The notes beneath the pieces were generated by a model. That model had not been told where the DNA came from, searched no databases, and saw only the letters and a list, made by a program, of their open reading frames with translations. A stretch of 64,000 bases of DNA from Mannheimia cairinae (GTDB lineage: Bacteria; Pseudomonadota; Gammaproteobacteria; Enterobacterales; Pasteurellaceae), in NCBI RefSeq assembly GCF_028649535.1, contig NZ_JAQSJE010000006.1:30640-94639 (forward strand), in the 5' to 3' direction. Numbering within the stretch: the first letter of the stretch is position 1; every line of letters begins with the position of its first letter. Both the position numbers and the translations under genes were made by a program. Below are positions 51,779-60,445 of this stretch, piece by piece.

Positions 51779-52392
51779 TCTTAGTCTGCGGTGCAAACGG
51801 CTTACTTGGTAGAGCCATTTGCGAAAAGTTATCTTCAACAGAAACTATTGCGGTATTACGTAAAGCACCAACCGATAACTATTTTAGCGAGAGAAATATC
51901 CAGACAGAAATAGCAGATTTACTCGATCCGCAAGCGTGTAATAAGTTATTAGCTAAAACACAACCCCAACTACTAATTACAGTGGTTGGCGGTAAAAATG
52001 AGCAAGGTGTGCGTAGCGATAAAACCGCCAATATCAACCTAATACAAGCGGTCGAAAATTTCTCAAAAAATACCAAAGTAATTTTAGTCACTAGCGTAGG
52101 TTGCGGGGAACAATGGGATAAAATCAGCCCTAAAGCCCAACAAGCACTAGGAGAGGCATTAGTCGCCAAAACAGAAGCGGAAAACTACCTAAAACAAAGC
52201 TCACTTAACTGGCTAATTATCCGCCCCGGCGGTTTAAATAATGATGATGAACACCACCAATTCCACATTGTTAAAGAGTTACCCCAAGAGAGAAAAATGT
52301 ACGTTAGCCGAAAATCCGTGGCGACAGGCATTATTGAGCTGATAAATCGTAATGAAAACCGAGAAGTTTATTCCATAATCAATCAAGAGTAG
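51775..52392 (+). CDS. chuY: NAD(P)-binding protein, ChuY-like (probable anaerobilin reductase)
   Basis: 205 residues. Rossmann motif MILVCGANGLLGRAICEKL, then LLITVVGGKNEQGVRSDKTA, TSVGCGEQWDKISPKA and WLIIRPGGL, as in the NmrA/SDR-a5 group. In E. coli O157 ChuY follows ChuW and ChuX and reduces the ChuW product. The W-X-Y order and 4-nt overlap with hutWX support the call. The symbol is by context plus similarity. Confidence 0.75.
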   Translation: MILVCGANGLLGRAICEKLSSTETIAVLRKAPTDNYFSERNIQTEIADLLDPQACNKLLAKTQPQLLITVVGGKNEQGVRSDKTANINLIQAVENFSKNTKVILVTSVGCGEQWDKISPKAQQALGEALVAKTEAENYLKQSSLNWLIIRPGGLNNDDEHHQFHIVKELPQERKMYVSRKSVATGIIELINRNENREVYSIINQE

Positions 52393-52413
52393 GTTATTAC
52401 TCACAACGCTGAT

Positions 52414-52436
52414 GGTGCGAGTGTCCCACTCGTACC
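52414..52436. repeat. Palindromic repeat, copy 1, upstream of the alkD-like gene
   Basis: GGTGCGAGTG-TCC-CACTCGTACC forms a 10-bp hairpin with one G-U pair. A near-identical copy lies at 53243-53265; the third base pair is T-A here and C-G there, a compensating change. Confidence 0.75.
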
Positions 52437-52535
52437 ACAGTGGACGCTGGCACTATCGGGGTGAATGTTTTCTGAAAGATTGATTTCAGATGGTGCTTCG
52501 GCAAAAGCGGCATTTTGAAACCACAGGAAACAATT

Positions 52536-53189
52536 ATGTTAGAACAACTTATCACTCAACTGTACCAAAAGAAAAATGCCCAACAAGCTATACAGATGGC
52601 GGTGTATATGAAGAATCAGTTCCCATTTTTAGGCATTCGAATGCCTGAACGGAAAAAGTTATGTACTGCCTATTTCAAGCAGGAGAAAGCGAAAAAGCAT
52701 ATTGATTGGCAAGCTGTGGAACGTCTTTGGGCATTGCCGGAGCGTGAATTTCAATATATTGCTGCCGATTATTTGCACATCATGCAGTCGTTTTTGACCG
52801 AGCAGGATTTGCCCCGTTTGCAAAAACTGGTTACCACCAAATCATGGTGGGATACGGTGGACAACTTGGATCAAACCATTGGTAACATCCGCTTTCCCTG
52901 CCAAACCGTCGATGACGCAATGTTGTCGTGGAGCAAGGCGGACAATATCTGGTTACGTAGAGTGGCGATTAACCATCAGCTTTTACGCAAAGAGAAAACT
53001 AAACCGGAGCTGTTAAAACGGATTTTGCTGAACAATCTCAACCAAACCGAGTTTTTTATCAATAAGGCAATGGGATGGATTTTGCGTGATTATTCCAAAA
53101 CCAATCCCGAATGGGTGCGGACGTTTATCACCGAAAACAAAGCAGGCTTGTCCCAATTGACGCTCAGAGAAGCAGAAAAATATTTGTAG
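52536..53189 (+). CDS. AlkD-like DNA alkylation repair protein (HEAT-repeat glycosylase family)
   Basis: 217 residues from the ATG at 52536, chosen for its AGGAAA ribosome site; a TTG start at 52515 is possible. All-helical HEAT-like repeats with YMKNQFPFLGIRMPERKKL, TKSWWDTVDNLDQTIG and KADNIWLRRVAINHQLL, where the Asp and Trp/Arg match residues that AlkD uses on alkylated bases. By eye its GC is well above neighbouring genes, and it is flanked by two palindromes, so transfer is likely. Confidence 0.85.
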   Translation: MLEQLITQLYQKKNAQQAIQMAVYMKNQFPFLGIRMPERKKLCTAYFKQEKAKKHIDWQAVERLWALPEREFQYIAADYLHIMQSFLTEQDLPRLQKLVTTKSWWDTVDNLDQTIGNIRFPCQTVDDAMLSWSKADNIWLRRVAINHQLLRKEKTKPELLKRILLNNLNQTEFFINKAMGWILRDYSKTNPEWVRTFITENKAGLSQLTLREAEKYL

Positions 53190-53242
53190 AACACACATAG
53201 GTACGGTTAGATTATTCCGTCGAGTGTAACTGTACCCCCGAT

Positions 53243-53265
53243 GGCGCGAGTGTCCCACTCGTGCC
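53243..53265. repeat. Palindromic repeat, copy 2, downstream of the alkD-like gene
   Basis: GGCGCGAGTG-TCC-CACTCGTGCC, same orientation as copy 1 and preceded by the same GAT. It could also act as a terminator, but no T run follows. Confidence 0.75.
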
Positions 53266-53423
53266 AAAAACAAACGGTTAATTTACCACCAAAGTTTGCA
53301 AAAAATAAGAAAAATCCAACCGCTTGTATATAATCAAAAGTTATACAAAATAGCTTCTTATACTTTCCTTTCAATATAAAAATTCTGCAAAATCTCCTCA
53401 TTGAATTCTTAACTTAAATAAAT

Positions 53424-54155
53424 ATGCCGTTACTCTCTATTCAAAATTTGCATAAAAAATATGGCGAAACCGTTGCGATTAACAATCTCAGTTTAGATTT
53501 ACACAAAGGGGAAGTCGTGGTGTTACTAGGGCCTTCTGGCTGTGGAAAAAGTACCTTACTTCGTTGTATTAATGGGTTGGAGGAAAAACAAGGTGGTGCA
53601 ATTCGTATGCAAGGTGTAGGCGAATTTGGTAATGATTTAAGTTGGGAGCAATCCCGTCAAAAAGTGGGAATGGTGTTCCAAAGTTATGAACTCTTTGCTC
53701 ACTTGAATGTTATCGACAATATTTTGCTTGGCCCTCTAAAAGCACAAAACCGTAAACGAGAAGAGGTTGAGGCTCAAGCGGACTTACTGCTAAAACGTGT
53801 TGGCTTATTTGACCGAAAAACTGCATTTCCTCGCGAATTATCAGGTGGGCAAAAACAGCGAATTGCGATTGTAAGAGCATTATGTATGAACCCAGAAGTG
53901 ATTTTGTTAGATGAAATCACCGCAGCGTTAGACCCAGAAATGGTGCGAGAAGTGCTTGATGTGGTATTAGAGCTAGCAGAGGAAGGAATGTCGATGCTGA
54001 TTGTTACCCACGAAATGGGCTTTGCGGAAAAAGTGGCAGATCGGATTGTGTTTATTGATAAAGGCGAGATTATTGAACAATCGCCACCACACGAATTTTT
54101 TAAAGCACCAAAAACCGAACGGGCAAAACAATTTTTACACGGAATGGATTATTAA
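53424..54155 (+). CDS. Polar amino-acid ABC transporter ATP-binding protein
   Basis: 243 residues. Walker A GPSGCGKST (36-44), VGMVFQSYELFAHLNV Q-loop, signature LSGGQKQRIAIVRAL, and Walker B VILLDEITAALDPEMV with Ile where Pro is usual. GlnQ/HisP/ArtP-type ATPase. A binding protein follows 56 nt downstream; no permease gene is found on either side, so the membrane subunit must be encoded elsewhere. Confidence 0.88.
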   Translation: MPLLSIQNLHKKYGETVAINNLSLDLHKGEVVVLLGPSGCGKSTLLRCINGLEEKQGGAIRMQGVGEFGNDLSWEQSRQKVGMVFQSYELFAHLNVIDNILLGPLKAQNRKREEVEAQADLLLKRVGLFDRKTAFPRELSGGQKQRIAIVRALCMNPEVILLDEITAALDPEMVREVLDVVLELAEEGMSMLIVTHEMGFAEKVADRIVFIDKGEIIEQSPPHEFFKAPKTERAKQFLHGMDY

Positions 54156-54211
54156 CCATTTCAAAAATAATCAAAAACTAGCTTTCACAACATCATAATG
54201 AGGAGTTATCT

Positions 54212-55009
54212 ATGAAACTTAATACAATTATTACCACAGTAGCCATTGCTCTAGGTTTAACTGCTAGCTTACAAGCGAAAGATTTAGCACAAATTAAAGA
54301 AGATGGTGTAATCCGCATTGCCGTATTCGGCGATAAACCACCATTTGGTTATATCGATTCAAACGGTAAAAACCAAGGTTTTGATGTAGAAATTGCCAAA
54401 GACATTGCTACCGATCTTCTTGGCAGCCCCGATAAAGTAGAATTTGTGCTGACAGAAGCGGCTAATCGTGTTGAATTTTTACGTTCTGACAAAGTGGATT
54501 TAGTGCTGGCTAACTTTACGCAAACACCACAACGTGCAGAAGTGGTTGATTTTGCCAGCCCATATATGAATGTTGCCTTAGGTGTGATTTCACCAAAAGA
54601 TGCCCCAATTACAGATGTCGCCCAACTGAAAGGCAAGACGTTGTTAGTTAATAAAGGCACAACGGCAGATACGTATTTCAGCAAAAATCATCCTGAAATC
54701 AAATTGTTAAAATACGATCAAAATACCGAAACTTTCGATGCTTTAAAAGATGGTCGTGGTGTGGCTCTTGCTCACGATAACGCTCTACTTTGGGCCTGGG
54801 CAAAAGAGAACCCAACTTATGATGTAGCAATTAGTAGCCTTGGCGAGAAAGAAAATATCGCCCCTGCGGTACAAAAAGGTAATCAAACATTACTGGATGC
54901 AGTAAACCAGTCAATTGCGAATTTCAAAACTAACGGTAAATTAAAAGCCGCTTATGAAAAAACACTTGTGCCGGTATATGGTGAAAAAGAAGATTTATTA
55001 GCAAAATAA
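54212..55009 (+). CDS. Polar amino-acid ABC transporter substrate-binding protein
   Basis: 265 residues. Signal peptide MKLNTIITTVAIALGLTASLQA, then IKEDGVIRIAVFGDKPPFGYID, GFDVEIAKDIATDLLG, and FTQTPQRAEVVDFASPYM, the SBP family 3 pattern, most like cysteine/glutamate-binding PEB1-type proteins. Good ribosome site (GAGGAG). It pairs with the upstream ATPase. Confidence 0.87.
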   Translation: MKLNTIITTVAIALGLTASLQAKDLAQIKEDGVIRIAVFGDKPPFGYIDSNGKNQGFDVEIAKDIATDLLGSPDKVEFVLTEAANRVEFLRSDKVDLVLANFTQTPQRAEVVDFASPYMNVALGVISPKDAPITDVAQLKGKTLLVNKGTTADTYFSKNHPEIKLLKYDQNTETFDALKDGRGVALAHDNALLWAWAKENPTYDVAISSLGEKENIAPAVQKGNQTLLDAVNQSIANFKTNGKLKAAYEKTLVPVYGEKEDLLAK

Positions 55010-55050
55010 GATTTGCAAAATATCTTTAAAAAATAACCGCTTGTAAAAGC

Positions 55051-55086
55051 AAAAAACCTTATTCATCACTGAATAAGGTTTTTTCT
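55051..55086. terminator. Bidirectional terminator between the binding-protein gene and glmS
   Basis: AAAACCTTATTC (55053-55064) and GAATAAGGTTTT (55071-55082) form a 12-bp stem with A and T tails on both sides. Confidence 0.9.
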
Positions 55087-55093
55087 TAGCTAA

Positions 55094-56929
55094 TTACTCA
55101 ACCGTTACCGCTTTTGCAAGGTTACGAGGTTGATCCACATCGGTGCCTTTAATTAAGGCGATGTGGTATGAAAGTAGTTGTAATGGCACGGTGTAGAAAA
55201 TCGGTGCTGTTACTTCATCTACTTTCGGTAATACGATAGTTTTGAAGCCCTCTGTTTCTTCAAAACCTGCATCGTGATCTGCAAAGACATATAACTGACC
55301 GCCACGTGCACGCACTTCTTCAATGTTTGATTTTACTTTTTCAAGTAAATCATTTTCCGGTGCAACCACCACAACTGGCATTTCACTATCAATTAACGCT
55401 AATGGACCGTGTTTTAATTCGCCTGCCGCATAAGCTTCTGCGTGGATGTATGAAATTTCTTTTAATTTCAATGCCGATTCCATCGCAATTGGGTAGTATT
55501 CGCCACGGCCTAAGAATAATGTGTGGTGTTTATCGGCAAAATCTTCTGATAATTTTTCGATTTGCTTATCAAACACTAATGCACTTTCAATTTGTGCCGG
55601 TAAGCGTTGTAAAGATTGTACAATGTGATGCTCTTGTTCTTCGCTCATACGACCTTGTAAGCGACCAATCGCCACATTTAATAATAATAAACAAGTTAAT
55701 TGCGTAGTAAAGGCTTTTGTTGAAGCAACGCCAATTTCCACCCCTGCTTTTGTTAAGAAAGCAAAATCGGATTCACGTACTAATGATGAACTTGCCACAT
55801 TACATACTGTCATTGCCGCCATATAGCCAGACTCTTTCGCTAAACGAAGTGCCGCTAAAGTATCTGCAGTTTCGCCCGATTGAGAAAGCGTAATCAATAA
55901 GCTATTCGGACGTGTAACAAATTTACGGTAACGGAACTCAGAAGCAATTTCCACATCACAACTTACCCCTGCGATTGATTCAAACCAATAGCGTGCAACC
56001 ATACCTGCATTATAAGAAGTACCGCAAGCCACAATTTGTACGTGTTCCACTTTTGATAAAATTTCCGCTGCATTTGGTGCAATTGCTGAAACATCAACTT
56101 TACCGTCGTGAATACGACCATCTAAGGTATTCATAATCGCAACCGGCTGTTCAAAAATTTCTTTTTGCATATAGTGGCGATATGGGCCTTTATCTGCCGC
56201 ATCTGCTTCAAAGTTACCTTCGTGAATTTCACGCTCAACTTTGTTGCCTTGGCGGTCGTAAATTTCTACTGAACGACGGGTAATTTCTGCCACATCACCT
56301 TCTTCTAAATAGGCAAAACGGCGGGTTACACTTAATAATGCTAGCGGGTCTGAAGCTAGAAAGTTTTCGCCAACACCGTAACCGATAACAAGTGGGCTAC
56401 CTGAACGAGCCACGATTAAATGCTCCGGCTCTTCTTCGTTTAAAACAACGGTACCGTAAGCACCACGCAATTGCACCACCGTTTTTTGCACTGCTTCTAA
56501 TAATGAAGAAGCTGAACGTAATTCCCACTCAACTAAGTGAGCAATAACTTCGGTATCAGTTTGGGACTGGAATACATAACCACGCTCTTGTAAAACAACT
56601 TTTAACTCTTCGTAGTTTTCAATAATACCGTTATGTACAACGGCAATTTTACCGCTACGATGAGGGTGAGCATTGGTTTCTGAAGGCTCTCCGTGCGTTG
56701 CCCAACGAGTATGAGCAATACCAGTTCCACCTAATAAAGGCTTAGCTTCTAATGCTTCATCTAATGCTTTTACTTTCCCTACACGGCGTACAATCTGCAT
56801 TTTCTTTTCATCGGCATTTAATACCGCCACACCGGCTGAGTCATAACCACGATATTCTAAACGATGTAAGCCATCTACTAAGATTTCTGCAATATCACGT
56901 TGTGCTACCGCACCAACAATTCCACACAT
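55094..56929 (-). CDS. glmS: Glutamine--fructose-6-phosphate aminotransferase (isomerizing)
   Basis: 611 residues. [17 protein letters not shown] gives the N-terminal nucleophile Cys; the glutaminase domain (1-240) is followed by two SIS sugar-isomerase domains with [14 protein letters not shown] and [21 protein letters not shown], ending [13 protein letters not shown]. It makes glucosamine-6-P for peptidoglycan and LPS. It is downstream of the DeoR-type regulator by 39 nt on the same strand. Confidence 0.98.
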   Translation of the reverse strand: MCGIVGAVAQRDIAEILVDGLHRLEYRGYDSAGVAVLNADEKKMQIVRRVGKVKALDEALEAKPLLGGTGIAHTRWATHGEPSETNAHPHRSGKIAVVHNGIIENYEELKVVLQERGYVFQSQTDTEVIAHLVEWELRSASSLLEAVQKTVVQLRGAYGTVVLNEEEPEHLIVARSGSPLVIGYGVGENFLASDPLALLSVTRRFAYLEEGDVAEITRRSVEIYDRQGNKVEREIHEGNFEADAADKGPYRHYMQKEIFEQPVAIMNTLDGRIHDGKVDVSAIAPNAAEILSKVEHVQIVACGTSYNAGMVARYWFESIAGVSCDVEIASEFRYRKFVTRPNSLLITLSQSGETADTLAALRLAKESGYMAAMTVCNVASSSLVRESDFAFLTKAGVEIGVASTKAFTTQLTCLLLLNVAIGRLQGRMSEEQEHHIVQSLQRLPAQIESALVFDKQIEKLSEDFADKHHTLFLGRGEYYPIAMESALKLKEISYIHAEAYAAGELKHGPLALIDSEMPVVVVAPENDLLEKVKSNIEEVRARGGQLYVFADHDAGFEETEGFKTIVLPKVDEVTAPIFYTVPLQLLSYHIALIKGTDVDQPRNLAKAVTVE

Positions 56930-56968
56930 AAATTTACTTTCCTATGTTGTTAAGTTTAAAGATTCTGT

Positions 56969-57730
56969 TTATTTAGCAATGACCACTTCGACACCCATTT
57001 TTTCGATTTGTTCTTTCGTTTCGAAACTTAATTGGTTGTCTGTAATAATTTTTGTGATTTTGCTCCACTCTAATTCAATATTTGGCATTTTCCGCCCGAT
57101 TTTTTGTGATTCAATAAGCACTATCACTTCTCGGCTAACCTCTGCCATTACTTGACTTAAACCGACTAATTCATTAAAAGTGGTTGTGCCTCGGCTGAGA
57201 TCTAATCCGTCAGCCCCAATAAATAATTGGTCAAAATCATAAGAACGTAGCACCTGTTCTGCAACTTTTCCTTGGAAGGATTCAGAACGAGCGTCCCAAG
57301 TTCCACCTGTCATTAAAACAGTCGGCTCACATTCTAATGCCGTTAATTCTGTCGCTAAATTGAGGGAATTAGTCATTACCACCAAACCCGTTTGATTTAA
57401 TGCTTTGACTAATGCCCCTGTTGTACTACCGCTATCAATAATGATGCGATTATGCTCTCGAATACAATCACGAGCGGCTTGGGCAATCTGTTTCTTTTGA
57501 ACTGAAAGTTGTTCATTAAATGATTCCTCCATCATTTCTGATGGGATTTTCACCGCTCCACCATATTTTCGCAATAAAAAACCACTTTCTTCCAAAGCGG
57601 TTAAATCTTTACGAATCGTCACTTCTGATGTTTCAAAAAGGGTTGCAAGCTCATCTACGCTTACCTCACTTTGTGATTGCACCATTTGCACAATAAGGTG
57701 GCGACGTTGTTGGGTATTACGTTTTGACAT
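56969..57730 (-). CDS. DeoR/GlpR-family transcriptional regulator
   Basis: 253 residues. N-terminal HTH with VSVDELATLFETSEVTIRKDLTALEESG-type sequence (split here) and GGAVKIP; C-terminal sugar-phosphate-sensing DeoRC domain with IIIDSGSTTGALVKAL, TNSLNLA, and FIGADGLDLSRGTTTFN. It likely senses an (amino)sugar phosphate. Its place directly before glmS suggests control of amino-sugar synthesis or its own operon. Confidence 0.88.
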   Translation of the reverse strand: MSKRNTQQRRHLIVQMVQSQSEVSVDELATLFETSEVTIRKDLTALEESGFLLRKYGGAVKIPSEMMEESFNEQLSVQKKQIAQAARDCIREHNRIIIDSGSTTGALVKALNQTGLVVMTNSLNLATELTALECEPTVLMTGGTWDARSESFQGKVAEQVLRSYDFDQLFIGADGLDLSRGTTTFNELVGLSQVMAEVSREVIVLIESQKIGRKMPNIELEWSKITKIITDNQLSFETKEQIEKMGVEVVIAK

Positions 57731-57824
57731 TTTACTGCCCTTTCTTTCGTTTCAAAACTTAGAGTATTATAACGAAACCAATAAGAAAGAAAAAGAGAAA
57801 AGTTCACTATTACAAAATTTCGAC

Positions 57825-57875
57825 AAAATAAAACCGCTTGTTTGTAAATCTTCCGATCTACACAACAAGCGGTCT
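57825..57875 (-). terminator. Inverted uptake-sequence terminator after the glycine-zipper lipoprotein gene
   Basis: ACCGCTTGTT (57833-57842) pairs with AACAAGCGGT (57864-57873); minus-strand tail TTTTATTTTG. Confidence 0.65.
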
Positions 57876-57896
57876 ATTTTTCTTTATTTTTTACAA

Positions 57897-58097
57897 TTAT
57901 TTTATTTGGCTACCAATTACACCACCTAAAGCTGCACCACCTAAGGTTGCACCTGTTGATTCGCCAATAGCGTGACCAGCTACTCCACCAACTGCAGCAC
58001 CAATAGCGGTGTTACGTTGTGTTTCCGTCATATTACTACAAGCTGATACCGTAGCCATTAATGCAACAACACTAAAAACTTTTAAAATAGATTTCAT
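57897..58097 (-). CDS. Small glycine-zipper lipoprotein (OsmB-like)
   Basis: 66 residues from the ATG at 58097, chosen because GAGGAA sits about 6 nt upstream; an ATG at 58103 is also in frame. Lipobox TVSAC (Cys20), then NTAIGAAVGGVAGHAIGEST and LGGAALGGVIGSQIK, a glycine-zipper 2TM domain. Probably outer-membrane anchored and stress related. Single gene with its own terminator. Confidence 0.82.
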   Translation of the reverse strand: MKSILKVFSVVALMATVSACSNMTETQRNTAIGAAVGGVAGHAIGESTGATLGGAALGGVIGSQIK

Positions 58098-58242
58098 AAT
58101 CATTCCTCATATTAATAAAACTAGCTAACTTTTGCTAACTACCTTATAAGATTAACTTTACATAAAAAGGTTCAATTTATACCTGAATATAATTAGTTGA
58201 ATTTATTAAATTTTATTCATCTTAAGAACTTATTCCTTGAAC

Positions 58243-58285
58243 TGTGAGGTTGCTCACAGAATTCAATGCTATTTATTGTTATAGT
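58243..58285 (+). promoter_or_regulatory. Class II CRP-activated promoter of the afu operon
   Basis: TGTGAGGTTGCTCACA (58243-58258) has two perfect CRP half-sites. A -10 TATAGT (58280-58285) predicts a start near 58292, so the CRP site centres at about -41.5. Catabolite control fits a sugar-phosphate importer better than an iron importer. Confidence 0.8.
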
Positions 58286-58323
58286 TAAAATCCTTTCCTT
58301 CATAACTATTCAGGGGCATAAAT

Positions 58324-59358
58324 ATGAAACTAAAAGTATTATCTTTAGCACTCTCAACATTGTTACTTGGCTCAGTATTCTCTCAATCAGCTTTAGCTGC
58401 GGGTCGTCTTGTTGTTTATTGCAGTGCTACCAATGAACTTTGTGAGCAAGAAATCCAAGCTTTTGGTAAAAAACATGATGTTAAAGTTTCTTTTGTGCGT
58501 AACGGTTCTGGTAGCACCTTGGCAAAAATTGAAGCGGAAAAAAATAATCCACAAGCTGATGTTTGGTACGGTGGCACCTTAGATCCGCATTCACAAGCAG
58601 CAGAAATGGGATTATTACAACAATATCAATCGCCTAATCTTGAGCAAATTATTGAAAAATTTAGAGATCCTGCAAAATTAAAAGGGAACTATTCATCTGT
58701 CGTATATATGGGGATTTTAGGCTACGGTGTGAATCTTGACCGTTTAAAAAAATTAGGCATTGAAAAAGTCCCTAGCACTTGGGAAGACTTATTAGACCCA
58801 CGTTTAGCTGGCGAAATTCAAATTGCAGACCCGCAAAGTTCAGGTACAGCTTATACTGCGATTGCAACTTTCGTTCAACTTTGGGGCGAAGAAAAAGCCT
58901 TTGAATATTTCCGTAAATTACATAAAAACATTTCGCAATATACAAAATCAGGAATTACTCCAGCTCGTAATACCGCCCGTGGCGAAACAACTATCGGCAT
59001 CGGTTTCTTACACGACTATGCGATTGAGAAGAAAAACGGGGCGAATATTGATATGACGGTACCAAGTGATGGTACGGGCTACGAATTAGGCGGTGTGAGT
59101 ATTCTTAAAGGTGCAAGAAACTTAGATAATGCTAAACTCTTTGTCGATTGGGCTCTTTCAAAAGAAGCACAAGAACTCTCTTGGCAAAAAGGTAATGCAT
59201 TCCAAGTATTAACCAATACAACTGCTGAAGCATCCCCTTATTCACTTGACCCGAAAGACTTAAATCTGATCGATTACGATTTTGAGAAATATGGTTCAAG
59301 CGAAGAACGTAAACGCTTAATTGATAAATGGGTCAATGAAGTAAAATTAGCTAAGTAA
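58324..59358 (+). CDS. afuA: Sugar-phosphate-binding protein AfuA (first copy)
   Basis: 344 residues. Signal peptide cleaved near ALA-AGR (25/26), then LVVYCSATNELCEQEIQAFG. AfuA was first called a ferric-binding protein but was later shown in A. pleuropneumoniae to bind hexose phosphates. The ligand-site trio I recall from that work, mature His205, Asp206 and Glu229, is present here as precursor H230-D231 (GFLHDY) and E254 (GTGYELGG). First gene of an operon of two binding proteins, permease and ATPase, behind a CRP promoter. Confidence 0.92.
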   Translation: MKLKVLSLALSTLLLGSVFSQSALAAGRLVVYCSATNELCEQEIQAFGKKHDVKVSFVRNGSGSTLAKIEAEKNNPQADVWYGGTLDPHSQAAEMGLLQQYQSPNLEQIIEKFRDPAKLKGNYSSVVYMGILGYGVNLDRLKKLGIEKVPSTWEDLLDPRLAGEIQIADPQSSGTAYTAIATFVQLWGEEKAFEYFRKLHKNISQYTKSGITPARNTARGETTIGIGFLHDYAIEKKNGANIDMTVPSDGTGYELGGVSILKGARNLDNAKLFVDWALSKEAQELSWQKGNAFQVLTNTTAEASPYSLDPKDLNLIDYDFEKYGSSEERKRLIDKWVNEVKLAK

Positions 59359-59389
59359 GTTTATATAAGATAAGTATCAGGAGAAAATT

Positions 59390-60424
59390 ATGAAATTATC
59401 AAAAATAGCTTTATCTCTTTCTAGCCTGTGCCTTGCAAGTTTATTAGCTAGTCCTGAAACTTTTGCATCTCCATCAGGAAGAGTTGTTGTATATTGCAGT
59501 GCTCAAAATGTTGTATGTGAAAAGGCTGTTCAAGGTTTCTCGGAAAAATATAACATTAAAGCATCATTTATTCGTAATAGCTCTGGTAGTACATTGGCTA
59601 AAATAGATGCAGAGAAAAACAACCCCCAAGCAGATGTGTGGTATGGAGGTCCGTTTGATACCCATTTACAAGCTGTAGAGTTAGGTCTTATTGAACCTTA
59701 TTCATCCCCTAAATTGGCCGAAGTCCTTCCTAGATTTCAAAAACTAGGTAATGGAAGTAGTTCTGTGGTCTATATGGGGGTTTTAGGCTTCGGTGTAAAT
59801 ACAGATAGATTAAAAAAACTAGGTATTAATGAACTGCCAAAATGTTGGAAGGATTTATTAGATCCTCGCTTAAAACATGAAATCCAATTAGCTGATCCAC
59901 AAAGCTCTGGTACTGCTTATACTGCAATATCTACGTTTATTCAATTATGGGGAGAAAATTCTGCATTTGATTATCTTAAAAAGCTTCATCAAAATATTTC
60001 TCAATATCCTAAAGCTGGTACTGCCCCATCTAGAAACACCGCTCGAGGAGAAACTGCAATAGGAATTGGATTTCTACAGAATTACTCATTTGAAAAAGAA
60101 AATGGTGCACCTATTGAGTTAATAGTTCCTTGCGAAGGAACTGGTTATGAGTTAGGCGGTATCAGTATTATTAAAAATGCTCGTAATTTGGAAAATGCAA
60201 AATTATTTGCAGATTGGGTAATGTCTAAAGAAGCACAAGAATTATCTTGGCAGAAAGCTCAATCTCACCATATTCCAACAAATATTAATGCAGAGCCATC
60301 TCCATATTCTCTTAAACCAGCTGATTTGAACCTTATTAATTATGATTTTGATAAATTTGGTTTAAATGAAGTTCGTAGCAGACTTATTGACAAATGGGTG
60401 ACAGAAGTTAAATTAGCAAAATAA
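59390..60424 (+). CDS. Second AfuA-like binding protein with altered ligand site
   Basis: 344 residues, alignable end to end with the first copy without gaps in the core (shared DPQSSGTAYTAI, ISQY, NTARGET, GTGYELGG). Signal peptide MKLSKIALSLSSLCLASLLA. The two ligand residues His-Asp of AfuA are Gln-Asn here (GFLQNY, precursor 230-231), while Glu254 is kept. Codons are more AT-rich than in copy 1. It starts 31 nt after afuA with GGAGAA. Likely delivers a different ligand to the same permease. Confidence 0.9.
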   Translation: MKLSKIALSLSSLCLASLLASPETFASPSGRVVVYCSAQNVVCEKAVQGFSEKYNIKASFIRNSSGSTLAKIDAEKNNPQADVWYGGPFDTHLQAVELGLIEPYSSPKLAEVLPRFQKLGNGSSSVVYMGVLGFGVNTDRLKKLGINELPKCWKDLLDPRLKHEIQLADPQSSGTAYTAISTFIQLWGENSAFDYLKKLHQNISQYPKAGTAPSRNTARGETAIGIGFLQNYSFEKENGAPIELIVPCEGTGYELGGISIIKNARNLENAKLFADWVMSKEAQELSWQKAQSHHIPTNINAEPSPYSLKPADLNLINYDFDKFGLNEVRSRLIDKWVTEVKLAK

Positions 60425-60445
60425 TTATTGTTTTATGGAGGCTGT

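Noticed and set aside
60428-60445. Upstream TTG start for afuB
   Set aside because: The ATG at 60446 has a clear GGAGG site at suitable spacing; the TTG has none.
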